A stretch of 64,000 nt of DNA from JAENVU01 sp963801105 (GTDB lineage Bacteria; Actinomycetota; Acidimicrobiia; IMCC26256; JAENVU01). This document shows, piece after piece, positions 34,379 through 43,301 of this stretch (position 1 is its first letter; every line of letters begins with the position of its first letter). The position numbers and the translations under genes are program-made. The DNA lies in assembly GCA_963801105.1 (NCBI GenBank), contig CAWDDH010000003.1, positions 1,922,001-1,986,000 of the forward strand, read 5' to 3'. The notes beneath the pieces were generated by a model. The model worked only from the letters and a program-made list of their open reading frames with translations, ran no database searches and was not told the DNA's origin.

Positions 34379-35893
34379 TCAGGTCCCCGGCTTCGGGGGT
34401 CGGAGCGCGCCGGCGCGGTACCGAGGATCGGCGACGCCGTTCGCGAACTGCTCGCGTGCGGCGTCCGAGGATTCGATGCGCCAATCGGTGCCGTTCACGC
34501 TGTGATCGAACCAGACGAACCCGATGATGTCGGGGTTGTCCGCCAGGCCCTGGAAGAGGCTCCGGATCCAACCCGGCTTGTTCCCGCCGACCTCGGTCGC
34601 CCCGAGCTCGGTGATGACGATCGGCTTGACCGCGGTCGCTCGCAGCTCGGCGAGCGTGCCCGAGTAGGTGTTGTCGAACGTCGGCGGCTTCGGGTTCCCC
34701 TTGTCGTCCACGTAGACCCGGCGGTAGTAGCCGACCATCCCCATCCAGTCGACGTAGTCGTCGCCCGGGTAGAGCGGCGCGAGCCGGACCGACGGTCGGG
34801 CCGTGACGACGTTCGGGCTCCAGATCCAGATCGCGTTGGTCGCGCCGAGCGCGGTGAAGCGGTCGTGCACGTGCCGCCATGCCTCCACGTACTGTCCCTT
34901 CGAGTTGCCGTTGCGCTCCTCGGACCACGGGAACCAGTTGCCGTTCATCTCGTGCGCGAAGCGGATCGCCACCGGCACGTGGAGGTCCCGCACCGCGGTG
35001 GCGAACCGGTCGATGTACGCGTCGTGGCCGCCGTCGATGATCGAGGCCAGCGTGTAGCCCGGCGCGACGGTGTTGTCACTGTCGGGTCCCACCGGCTGCA
35101 CCGTGTCGCGTGGCTCCCACGACACGACGGGCAGCGCGCCTCGTCGCCAGGTCTCGACGATCTCGGCCGTCGGGTAGTCCCGGTCCCAGCCGACGAAGAA
35201 CTCGACCATGCTCGGCAGCTTCTGGGCCGACGCCGAGAAGATCTGGAAATCCTTCCAGTCGTACGGCGCCTCGGGCGTCGAGACGCCGAAGTAGTTGTCG
35301 GTGGGGGCGAGCAGCTGCTCGATGGTGGGTGTCTCGGGCATGCCCTCGGGCGTGGGCGCCGACGGCGGCTTGGCGCCGGCCGGGGTGGAGGCGGGCCGCG
35401 CCGGGTCCACGGGCACGAGCGAGCAGGCGATCCCGTCGTCGTCGGCGGGCCCGGGCGGCCCGTCGAGGCCCCACGGGTCGTCGAGGTTGGCGACGTAGGC
35501 CGCCTGGGCGTCCTGCTGCCAGTGGAAGTCGCTGCAGTGCAGCGCACGGGGCAGCGCGGGGGCCCCCGGTGCCGCCGCGACGCTGCCGCTCCGGCTCAGC
35601 GACGCGTGCGACGTCGTGGTGCTCGCGGTGGGCGTCGATCGGTGCGCGGTGGACTTCGTGGTCCGCGCGCCGCCGTCGAGCACGTCGGTGCCCGACGAGC
35701 GGCGGGCGTTCGCCCGCGCGGCGCGGGCGCGCGCGGCGGCCGCGGCCGAGGGTCCGACGACCGGTCCCGTGCCGCGTGCGGCGGACGCGGTCAGCGTGTC
35801 GGGTGGGGGCGCGGGCGTCGTGTAGACGAACAGCCCGATACCCGCGAGCAACGCGCCCATGACCCGGAGCTGGATGCGGTGTGAACTACCCAT
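34379..35893 (-). CDS. Membrane-anchored GH26-like glycoside hydrolase with an Excalibur-type calcium loop
   Basis: About 504 residues. An N-terminal signal anchor (about 8-26) is followed by a Ser/Ala/Arg-rich linker. An Excalibur-like segment (about 118-160) begins LHCSDF and ends in the DxDxDG-type loop ADDDGIACS. The catalytic barrel has the GH26 acid/base Glu in RFAHEMNGNWFPW, followed by IWIWSPN, and the nucleophile Glu in VITELGATEVGG. GH26 enzymes cleave beta-mannans or related beta-glycans. Its ATG overlaps the end of the GT2 synthase gene by 8 bp, so it probably trims or releases the polymer that synthase makes. Confidence 0.82.
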   Translation of the reverse strand: MGSSHRIQLRVMGALLAGIGLFVYTTPAPPPDTLTASAARGTGPVVGPSAAAAARARAARANARRSSGTDVLDGGARTTKSTAHRSTPTASTTTSHASLSRSGSVAAAPGAPALPRALHCSDFHWQQDAQAAYVANLDDPWGLDGPPGPADDDGIACSLVPVDPARPASTPAGAKPPSAPTPEGMPETPTIEQLLAPTDNYFGVSTPEAPYDWKDFQIFSASAQKLPSMVEFFVGWDRDYPTAEIVETWRRGALPVVSWEPRDTVQPVGPDSDNTVAPGYTLASIIDGGHDAYIDRFATAVRDLHVPVAIRFAHEMNGNWFPWSEERNGNSKGQYVEAWRHVHDRFTALGATNAIWIWSPNVVTARPSVRLAPLYPGDDYVDWMGMVGYYRRVYVDDKGNPKPPTFDNTYSGTLAELRATAVKPIVITELGATEVGGNKPGWIRSLFQGLADNPDIIGFVWFDHSVNGTDWRIESSDAAREQFANGVADPRYRAGALRPPKPGT

Positions 35894-37250
35894 GGTAGGC
35901 AACCCCTGCGAAGACGAGGACGGTGGCGAGGACGTAGGGGACGACTCCCCAGGGATTTCGTCGGCGGGTCTGCGTCTCTTCGCCCTGGAACGCGTTGGCG
36001 CGCGTGCCCCAGCCGTCGTTGCGGGCCATGCGCACGAAGCCCCAGATGCGGATCGGCATCAGCATGAAGGTGTTGAGCAGCGTGAACGCGGGCAGGAGCC
36101 AGAGGTCCTTGGGGTGCTCCTCGAAGTGCCGGGCCTGGCGGATATAGGCCGACAGCCACGTCGCCAGGACTGTGAACACGACGATGATCGCGGTGCCCAC
36201 GAGCGCGCCGTACCCGAACGTGATCCCCTCGTAGAAGTTCACGTTCTCGCCGAGCAGGGCCCGGACCGCGAAGCCGGTCACGCACGCGAGCAGGAGGAAC
36301 GGCATGAGGATGTCGGTCACGTAGAACAGTGCCAGCGTCGGTGTGTTGCGCATCATCCAGGGCAGCATGCGGAGCGTGTTGTACTGGCTGCCGCGGGCCC
36401 AGCGGAGCTGCTGCTTGGCCATCTTGCGCATGCCGACGGGCGCGTCCGTGTAGACGTGGCTCGTCGACTGGTAGACCGCGCGGTAGCCCTGCTTGAGGCA
36501 GAGGTTCGTCAGCGTGCGGTCGTCCGACACCTCGAGGAACACGCCGAGGAACCGGTCGCCGAGGAAGCCCGGCATCGCGTCCACGAGCACCTGGCGGCGG
36601 AACGCGATGGTCCGGCCGGGGAGACATCCGACCTGGCCGAGCACGCTCATCGCCGGCATCGAGTACTGGACGCGGATGTTCTCCAACCAGTCCGCCCAGC
36701 GGGTCAGGACGTTTCGCTCCGGATCGATGATGCGCTGGTTCGTGGTCACCCCGCCGACCTCGGCGTCGGCGAAGGGCTTCAGGAGTTCGCGCAGCGTGTC
36801 GCGCGTCCAGATGGTGTCGGAGTCCACGAGCACGACGATCTCGCCGGTCGCGTACTCGAGCCCCTCCCGGATCGCGTTGCGCTTGCCGGGCACCGGCGTC
36901 CAGATCCACTCGACGTCGGGATACGCGTCGCAGACCTGCTCGAGCTTCTCGTTGCGGGGCCCGTTGATCACCACGAGGACCTGGTCGGGTGCCTGCTCGG
37001 TGATGTGGTCCAGGACCTCGTGGAAGAGCCCGACCGGCTCGTCGACGACCGGGATCACGACGGATGCGGTGGCGCGGTGGTCCGCCACCCACGGCTGGTA
37101 GCGCCGTGAGAGCGAGAGCTTCACCAGCCAGAGCGCCCATGTGAGCGCGACGAGGATGGTGAAGGTGTAGAGCCGGCCTCCGTGCAACGTGTCGCGTAGT
37201 TGCAGGAAGAAGATGAACATCTGCCCTCTCTGGAGCGTGGTGACGGACAC
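35886..37250 (-). CDS. Processive family-2 glycosyltransferase (hyaluronan/cellulose synthase-like)
   Basis: A 454-residue membrane synthase: an N-terminal helix, a cytoplasmic GT-A domain and several C-terminal helices. It shows the processive-enzyme signature: VVIPVVDEP for UDP binding, LVDSDT (DxD), EVSDDRTL with the catalytic base and QQLRWARGS (Q-x-x-R-W). The product is extruded by the enzyme's own channel; sugar and linkage cannot be read from sequence. GTG 37250 and ATG 37220 are both plausible starts. It is translationally coupled to the GH26 gene, a synthase-hydrolase pair as in exopolysaccharide loci. Confidence 0.88.
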   Translation of the reverse strand: MSVTTLQRGQMFIFFLQLRDTLHGGRLYTFTILVALTWALWLVKLSLSRRYQPWVADHRATASVVIPVVDEPVGLFHEVLDHITEQAPDQVLVVINGPRNEKLEQVCDAYPDVEWIWTPVPGKRNAIREGLEYATGEIVVLVDSDTIWTRDTLRELLKPFADAEVGGVTTNQRIIDPERNVLTRWADWLENIRVQYSMPAMSVLGQVGCLPGRTIAFRRQVLVDAMPGFLGDRFLGVFLEVSDDRTLTNLCLKQGYRAVYQSTSHVYTDAPVGMRKMAKQQLRWARGSQYNTLRMLPWMMRNTPTLALFYVTDILMPFLLLACVTGFAVRALLGENVNFYEGITFGYGALVGTAIIVVFTVLATWLSAYIRQARHFEEHPKDLWLLPAFTLLNTFMLMPIRIWGFVRMARNDGWGTRANAFQGEETQTRRRNPWGVVPYVLATVLVFAGVAYHG

Positions 37251-37367
37251 GGACCTTCTCGGGGGGTATGCGGAGAATCGGCAAAGTCATCGAAGTTTCT
37301 TGAATCCAAATCGCAGAAATGTCCGCCTGGTCCCCCGGAAAGTGCTGTGTGAAGATCCGGTGTCCCC

Positions 37368-38606
37368 ATGTCGATCATCTCTCCTGTGCGTCGCACGCCT
37401 TCTCTCGTCGCGGTCCTCGTGGTCCTCGGCTCGGCCCTCCTGGCCGGACCGAGTGCCCCGGCCGGCGCACGCGCGGCCGCGCCGCGCGCGGTCCCGGATC
37501 GCCCGGCCGCCCCCGGGCCGACCGACGTCAGCCCGGCCGCCGAGATCGCGTCGCTGACGGCCCTCGTCGACGATCGGACCCAGGCCCAGGGGCTCGCAGT
37601 CTCCCGGCGGGACGCGACGGCCCGCCGGCTGAACGAGGCCCGACTCGCCGAGAACCTCGCGATCCAGCAGGCCGACCTCCTCGGGCGCACCGCCGTCGCC
37701 GCCGACGAGGCCTACCGTGCCGCGCGCAAGGACGCCGGTGCGATGGCGGCCGTGTACTACAAGAGCGCGGGCAGCCCGACCGTCGTCGTCCAGATGCTCC
37801 AATCGCGGAGCGCCGTCGAGTTCGGCTACCGGAGGAAGATCGCGCAGCAGGTCGGGGAGAAGCAGACCCGCATCGTGCGCCGTGCGCTCTCGACCCGGCG
37901 CGCCGCGATCCGCGCCACCAAGGAGGCCAAGAACGCCCAGGCCGAGTGGCACGCGCGTGCCGAGCGGTACCGCGTCGAGATGCCGCGCCGCGAGGCTGAC
38001 ATCGTGCAGGCGCAGGGGCGGCTCTCCCGGGCGCGGTTCTGGTTGGCCCGCTGGCAGTCGATCAGCGCCGGCGTGAACACACCGATCATGAGCCACTCGG
38101 TTCTCGGTCCGAGCGAGCTCACCGAGTGGTTCCAGGGCACCCACCGCCGGGCCCGGATCACGGTGCCGATCGCCCAGCTCGCGCAGTACTACGTCGAGGA
38201 GGGCGAGGCGGCCCAGGTGCGCGGCGACATCGCGTTCGCCCAGTCGATCCTCGAGACCGGCAGCTTCTACTTCCCCGACGGTGGCCAGCTGACGCCCACC
38301 GACAACAACTTCGCGGGTATGGACGCCTGTGACAGCTGTGCCCACGGCCACGCGTTCCCGGACGCGCGGACGGGTGTGCGGGCCCAGCTCCAGCAGCTGC
38401 GGGTCTACGCGGATCCCACCGTGACGAACGCGTCGTTCAACCCGCCGCCCGTCGTCGCCAACCTCGATCAGCACAGCCTCAAGGGCAAGGTGCCGACGTG
38501 GAACGGACTGACCCATACCTGGGCGACGGCCGACACCTACGGCGACCGGATCCTGTCCATCTACGAGCACATGCTCGCTTGGTTGATGGACCGCGCGGAC
38601 ATCTGA
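37368..38606 (+). CDS. Secreted coiled-coil plus glucosaminidase-domain peptidoglycan hydrolase
   Basis: A 412-residue exported protein: a signal peptide (about residues 1-36), a long coiled coil (about 55-230, Ala/Arg/Glu-rich, as in PcsB/RipC-type hydrolases) and a C-terminal glucosaminidase-like domain. The domain contains RGDIAFAQSILETGSFYF, with the probable catalytic Glu, NNFAGMDACDSC and ARTGVRAQLQQLRVYAD. The same domain occurs at 43302 with different partners. It is divergent from the GT2-GH26 operon across an unusually AT-rich 117-bp spacer, where I see no clear operator. Confidence 0.82.
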   Translation: MSIISPVRRTPSLVAVLVVLGSALLAGPSAPAGARAAAPRAVPDRPAAPGPTDVSPAAEIASLTALVDDRTQAQGLAVSRRDATARRLNEARLAENLAIQQADLLGRTAVAADEAYRAARKDAGAMAAVYYKSAGSPTVVVQMLQSRSAVEFGYRRKIAQQVGEKQTRIVRRALSTRRAAIRATKEAKNAQAEWHARAERYRVEMPRREADIVQAQGRLSRARFWLARWQSISAGVNTPIMSHSVLGPSELTEWFQGTHRRARITVPIAQLAQYYVEEGEAAQVRGDIAFAQSILETGSFYFPDGGQLTPTDNNFAGMDACDSCAHGHAFPDARTGVRAQLQQLRVYADPTVTNASFNPPPVVANLDQHSLKGKVPTWNGLTHTWATADTYGDRILSIYEHMLAWLMDRADI

Positions 38607-38740
38607 CCCGGGTCGAGATCCGCGCCGTCGCGGTGGGTCGAGTTGAACGGGCGCGCCCGGCTCATGGTCGCGGGCCGCTGGAACCGGTTCATTCCGAGCC
38701 CCACCTTCGACCGCGCATCACCGCTGTGGGTCGCGCCCGA

Positions 38741-41017
38741 CTACGAAGACGACCTCGTCGCGCGGCGCGAGGCGGTCGGCTCGGCCCGATCCGCCGGCAC
38801 GGGCGCCTCGACGAGTGTCGCGAGGAAGACCATCACCGGGAGCGCGGTCGCCAGGAGCATTCCCGTGACCTGCACACCGGAGTCGTTGAGCGCGGTCGCG
38901 AGCACCGTCAGCGTCGCGAAGCAGATGAGCCCCGGGCGCAGTGGTGGGAAACGCTCGAGCAGCCGTCCCAGCACGGGCGTCCGCCGCGCGGCAAGCACGG
39001 TCAGGGTCAGCACGGCGATCACCACGAGGACCCACGCGGTGTTCGAGAACGTGCCGATCATCAGCGACGCCTTGCGCCCGATGACACCGAAGAAGGCGCC
39101 GGGCCCGTCGCTCGCGACGCGTTCGAAGAAGCGGCCGACGTGGGTCTGCTGATCGGCCGGCCGGGTGAGGTCCACGACTCCCGCCACGAGCCCGGTCACC
39201 ACCAGCGTCCCGAGGATCGCGACGACGGTGCGCACGCGCACCCGCCGCCCGCTCGTGAGCAGCCACCAGAGGACGAGCGTCGGTGCGAGCGCGAGCGCGC
39301 CCCCGTAGTCCTGGCCCCAGAACGGGGCCCCGATCACGACGAGCACGACGCCCAGGACGCCGTAGCCGACGGCGGCGCCGCGATCCGCGAGCCTCCAGGT
39401 GATCAGGACGGCGAACAGCAGCGCGGCCGCACTGAGCTCGGCCGAACCGGGATTGCCGATCCCGGCGATGCGGATCCCGACGGTCGCCGTGTAGCCGAAC
39501 ACGGTGTTGAGCTCGAGGTGCGCGCCGCTCAGCAGGTCGCCGACGTGGAGGACCACGATCATGCCGAGCCCCACGACCGCCGGGTCGACGGGTCCCCGCC
39601 GGCCGAGCAGCCTGCTCACGAGGGCGAACGCGGCCGCGATCGCGGCCACCAGCCCGAAGTACGCCGCGGTGCCCCAGCGGAAGGTCGGGAACACCCCGAC
39701 GACGAAGGTCGCGAAGACGTATCCCAGCGCGAGCAGCGCGGCCCATTGGAGGACGACCCGGGCGATCGTCCGGCGGGCGAACCGGTACCAGAGCGCGGCC
39801 GCGACGGCCAGGGTGATCGTGATGGTCACGAGGGTCGCGGTCGCCTGGCCGATGGTGGCGTCCCGGAACTGCGCCCCTCGATCGGCGCGCACCAGCCAGT
39901 TCACGCGGTCGATGTAGGTCCCGTCCTGGGGATGGAAGCGGGCCGCGCGGCCCTCCATCGCCTCCGGGCGCGCGATGCCGGCGAGGTCCAGCACGGTCGG
40001 ACCGACGTCCACGATCTGGAGGAAGCCCGAGCGCCGGGTCGTCGCCGATTCCATGAGGCCCGGCTCGATCCCCGGTGCGTGGACGGCGGCGACCGTGAGC
40101 GTCCGCGTCCGGCTCGTGTGGAACGGCGACACGACGACGACCGCGTCGCGCGCGAGGTCGACTTTCCGCAACAGGCGGCCGATCAGCGCGTCGCTGCGCC
40201 GAAGCGCGTCGGCGTGCAGGACCTCGCGTTGGGTGGGCGTGGCGAGCGGGCGGTAGGCGTCGGCGCGCGCGAGGTCGGAGGCCTCCACGAGCACCACTTG
40301 GGACCGGGTCGTGAAGTCGGTCGGGAACGCGCGCTCGACGGCGCCCGGATCGAGGCGCAGCCCGAAGGGCGCGGTGGCGTCCTGCAGGAGGAGCCCGCTG
40401 ACGCGGCCGGGCACGCGCCCACTCCGGTCCATCAGGGTCAGCGCCGCCTCGCGGTGGAGCGCCGTCCCGGACGGTGTCGCCTCGTCGCTGTTCGCGATCA
40501 CGCGCCGTCCCCATCCGGCGTGGGCGAGCGTGGACCCGAGCGTTCCCGGCTCGGACCCGTAGGACCTGGCGTTGTTCTGCACGACCAGCTGCGACCACCC
40601 GAGGGCGCCGATCCCGTGGCGCAGCGTCCTTCCGGTCCGGGTCTCGAACACGGCCCCCGCGGTGGCGCCGGCGTACGCCTCGTCGGGCTCGAGATTCGAG
40701 GCTGCGTCGTCGGCACCCGCCACCGAGCGGGCCCCGGTGCCGAGCGCGAGGTAGCCCGGCCCTGGCTCGGTGCGGTTGCGCACGGTGCGGGTCGAGAGGT
40801 CGGCGAGCGCGCTGGTCCGGAGCAGCGCGCGGAGCTGGGGCGCGTCGCCGTCGCGCAGGTCGCGCCAGGAGGTCGCCGGTAGCGTGACGATCAGCACACT
40901 GCGGGCCGGTGGGCGAGGAGTGGCGGCGGCGGACGCGGCCGCCGAGGAGAGCACGGGAGTGATGACGGCCGCCGCGGCCCCGAGCACGGGCGCGATGGTC
41001 CGCAGGCGGATCCTCAT
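38741..41017 (-). CDS. Large membrane protein with alkaline-phosphatase-like extracytoplasmic domain, unknown
   Basis: A 758-residue protein with a signal peptide and an N-terminal globular region (about 40-390). That region resembles the alkaline phosphatase/sulfatase superfamily in layout: SVLIVTLPATSWRDLRDG, a long insert, VVVVSPFHTSRTRTLTVAAVHAPGI and DVGPTVLDLAGI. About ten transmembrane helices follow. The expected metal-binding Asp/His residues are only partly present, so catalysis is uncertain. ATG 41017 was chosen over an upstream frame to 41155 because a signal peptide follows directly. It is divergent from the GT39-like gene, which suggests cell-envelope glycan or lipid work. Confidence 0.65.
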   Translation of the reverse strand: MRIRLRTIAPVLGAAAAVITPVLSSAAASAAATPRPPARSVLIVTLPATSWRDLRDGDAPQLRALLRTSALADLSTRTVRNRTEPGPGYLALGTGARSVAGADDAASNLEPDEAYAGATAGAVFETRTGRTLRHGIGALGWSQLVVQNNARSYGSEPGTLGSTLAHAGWGRRVIANSDEATPSGTALHREAALTLMDRSGRVPGRVSGLLLQDATAPFGLRLDPGAVERAFPTDFTTRSQVVLVEASDLARADAYRPLATPTQREVLHADALRRSDALIGRLLRKVDLARDAVVVVSPFHTSRTRTLTVAAVHAPGIEPGLMESATTRRSGFLQIVDVGPTVLDLAGIARPEAMEGRAARFHPQDGTYIDRVNWLVRADRGAQFRDATIGQATATLVTITITLAVAAALWYRFARRTIARVVLQWAALLALGYVFATFVVGVFPTFRWGTAAYFGLVAAIAAAFALVSRLLGRRGPVDPAVVGLGMIVVLHVGDLLSGAHLELNTVFGYTATVGIRIAGIGNPGSAELSAAALLFAVLITWRLADRGAAVGYGVLGVVLVVIGAPFWGQDYGGALALAPTLVLWWLLTSGRRVRVRTVVAILGTLVVTGLVAGVVDLTRPADQQTHVGRFFERVASDGPGAFFGVIGRKASLMIGTFSNTAWVLVVIAVLTLTVLAARRTPVLGRLLERFPPLRPGLICFATLTVLATALNDSGVQVTGMLLATALPVMVFLATLVEAPVPADRAEPTASRRATRSSS

Positions 41018-41109
41018 GGAGCGTCGATCATGCCACCTGCCCCGCCCTGATCCGCGGCCAGGGGGTCCCACGAGCAAGAATGTGGCCCCGTCGTCCCAAG
41101 GCCTGATTC

Positions 41110-42606
41110 GTGACGTCCGTCGCCACTCCCCAACTCGCGCCGCGGCTTCTCGCAACGCCTCGCGCGCGGCGCCGGACCCTCGTCGCCGTCGTGCTCCTGC
41201 TGACGGTGACGATGCGCCTGCCCGCCTTCTTCGTCGACGTCTTCAACTCCGACGAGACGTTCCTCGCCACCCAGGCCCAGGTGATCCGCGACGGCGGATC
41301 GCTCTACGAGGACGCGACCGACCGCAAGCCGCCGCTCGTCCCCTATCTCTACGCCGCGACGTTCTCCGTCGTCGGCAGCACCGCCCTGTGGTCGGTACGC
41401 GTGGCGGCGATGCTCGCGGTCGCGCTCACCGCCCTGCTGCTCGCTGCGGAGGCGCGCCGGCGCTACGGCGAGCGCGCCGCGTGGACGGCGGCCGTGCTGT
41501 TCATCGCCGCGTCCGTCGCGTTCGCGCCTCAGGACGGCCAGGCGGCGAACTTCGAGGTGTTCATGCTCCCCGCGATGACTGCGGCGGTGCTGCTCGCGCA
41601 ACGCGGCCGCACCCGTGGATCGGGGATGGCCGTCGCGCTCGCGACCCTCGCCAAGCAGACCGGCGCCGCGACGCTGCTCCCCGTGGTGTACCTCGCGTGG
41701 CGGCACGACGGCCGGCGGGGCGTCCGCCGGGCGCTCGTGGGGATGGCGATTCCGCTCGGGATCGTGGCGCTGCTCGTCGGTCCGGGCGACCTGCTGTTCT
41801 GGGCCGTCGCCGGGAACGGGTCGTACTTCGGACTCGGTTCCATCAGCGCGTACGTGGCGGGGCTCTTCGGGGTCATGACTTTCGCGTTCCTCGCCTGCAA
41901 CCTGCCGATCGTGTGGACCGTCCCGTGGGCGTGGAAGCATCGAGTGCGCGGTCAGGACACCGACCTCTGGCTGTGGCTCCTGTCGGCCGCGCTGTCGGTC
42001 GCGGTCGGCTTCCGCTTCTTCGGGCACTACTACCTCCAGCTGCTGCCACCCCTGGCGCTGCTGACCGCCGGTGCGCTGGCGCGTCTGCCGCGCGCCGCCG
42101 GGCGCGCCACGGTCGCCGTCGCGATCGGCGTGGGCGTCGCCTTCACCGGGCTCGGGTTCGTGTGGCGCCCGTGGGGTGACCAGCCCAAGTACGAGCGGGT
42201 CAGCACCTACCTGAGCACGCACCTGCACCGCACCGACAAGGTCTTCGTGTGGGGCCACATGCCCGAGATCTACTGGGCGTCGGGCGCGCGTCCCGGCACG
42301 CGGTTTCTCAGCACCGGCTTCGTGAACGGCGACTGGGGCGGTCGCCCCTCGGGCGACACGACCTCGGACGTGCCGACGCCGGGTGCCCGCGTCGAGCTGA
42401 TGCAGGATCTCCAGCGCCGCGCGCCGCGGTACATCCTGGACACGACCCCCGCGGCGTTCCGCGGGTCGCAGTACTTCCCGATGAGCTCGCTGCCCCAGCT
42501 CCGGCACTTCGTCGACCGCGACTATCGCTACCTGCGCACGATCGACGGCATCGCCGTGTACGAGCGCCGCGCGCCGGTCCGGCTGGCGCTCGGGGCCCGG
42601 GGCTGA
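41110..42606 (+). CDS. GT39/ArnT-like integral-membrane glycosyltransferase
   Basis: A 498-residue polytopic protein with the GT-C signature of dolichyl/polyprenyl-phosphate sugar transferases. The first lumenal loop carries Asp-Glu in FFVDVFNSDETFLATQAQVI, followed by GGSLYEDATDRKPPLVPYLY, where the D-x-K-P-P-L-x-x-x-x-Y pattern is typical of GT39/PMT-like proteins. A soluble C-terminal region starts near residue 360. It starts at GTG 41110. It forms an operon with the methyltransferase that follows by 2 bp. The donor and acceptor are unknown. Confidence 0.8.
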   Translation: MTSVATPQLAPRLLATPRARRRTLVAVVLLLTVTMRLPAFFVDVFNSDETFLATQAQVIRDGGSLYEDATDRKPPLVPYLYAATFSVVGSTALWSVRVAAMLAVALTALLLAAEARRRYGERAAWTAAVLFIAASVAFAPQDGQAANFEVFMLPAMTAAVLLAQRGRTRGSGMAVALATLAKQTGAATLLPVVYLAWRHDGRRGVRRALVGMAIPLGIVALLVGPGDLLFWAVAGNGSYFGLGSISAYVAGLFGVMTFAFLACNLPIVWTVPWAWKHRVRGQDTDLWLWLLSAALSVAVGFRFFGHYYLQLLPPLALLTAGALARLPRAAGRATVAVAIGVGVAFTGLGFVWRPWGDQPKYERVSTYLSTHLHRTDKVFVWGHMPEIYWASGARPGTRFLSTGFVNGDWGGRPSGDTTSDVPTPGARVELMQDLQRRAPRYILDTTPAAFRGSQYFPMSSLPQLRHFVDRDYRYLRTIDGIAVYERRAPVRLALGARG

Positions 42607-42608
42607 CC

Positions 42609-43235
42609 GTGACCGGCTCCTCGCGGTGGTCCGAGGAGGTCCGGCCCACGGCGGAGGACTACGACGCGCGCTGGGCCCGCCTCGAAGCCGCGGGCGCCGA
42701 CCTTCACGGCGAGGCGGATCTCGTCATGAGCTACGAACCCGCGTCGGTCCTCGACGCCGGGTGCGGGACGGGCCGGGTGGCGGTCGAGCTCGCTCGGCGC
42801 GGCGTCGACGTCGCGGGGGTGGACCTCGACGCCGGGTTCGTGGCGGCGGCCCGGCGCAAGGCTCCCGGCATCGCGTGGCACCAGGACGATCTCGCGACCG
42901 TCCGGCTCGACCGCCGGTTCGACGTGATCGTCCTCGCGGGCAACGTGATGATCTTCCTCGCGCCCGGGACCGAGTCGGCGGTCCTCGCGAACCTCGCGGC
43001 CCACCTCGCCCCTGGCGGCCGCCTGATCGCGGGTTTCACCGTCGACGCGGCCCGGCTGCCGCTCGAAGCGTTCGATGCGGTGGCCGAGCTGAGCGGATTG
43101 TCGGTGATCGACCGATTCGCGACCTGGGACCGAGAGGACTTCTCGGACGGGGACTACGCAGTATCCGTGCTCGCCCGACGCCACGCGCGAGCATTGTCGG
43201 TCGCGGAGCGTGACGGCGACGTCGTCGTTCCGTGA
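42609..43235 (+). CDS. Class I SAM-dependent methyltransferase
   Basis: A 208-residue methyltransferase with motif I VLDAGCGTGRVAVELARRG, motif II GVDLDAGFV, the motif FDVIVLAGNVMIFLAPG and LAPGGRLIAGF after it. The GTG start lies two bases after the GT39-like stop, so translation is coupled. The substrate is unknown; a sugar or lipid linked to the neighbouring transferase is one option. Confidence 0.82.
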   Translation: MTGSSRWSEEVRPTAEDYDARWARLEAAGADLHGEADLVMSYEPASVLDAGCGTGRVAVELARRGVDVAGVDLDAGFVAAARRKAPGIAWHQDDLATVRLDRRFDVIVLAGNVMIFLAPGTESAVLANLAAHLAPGGRLIAGFTVDAARLPLEAFDAVAELSGLSVIDRFATWDREDFSDGDYAVSVLARRHARALSVAERDGDVVVP

Positions 43236-43301
43236 TCTCGAGCCCCTGATCCTCACCTGGAGTGCTCAATCCCGGTGCCCCAGCCGTCGATGGAAGTACA
43301 G

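Noticed and set aside
38643..38740. Protein-like short frame between the coiled-coil glucosaminidase and the membrane protein
   Set aside because: It starts at TTG without a ribosome binding site and runs antisense into the membrane protein gene; only about 33 codons are outside it.
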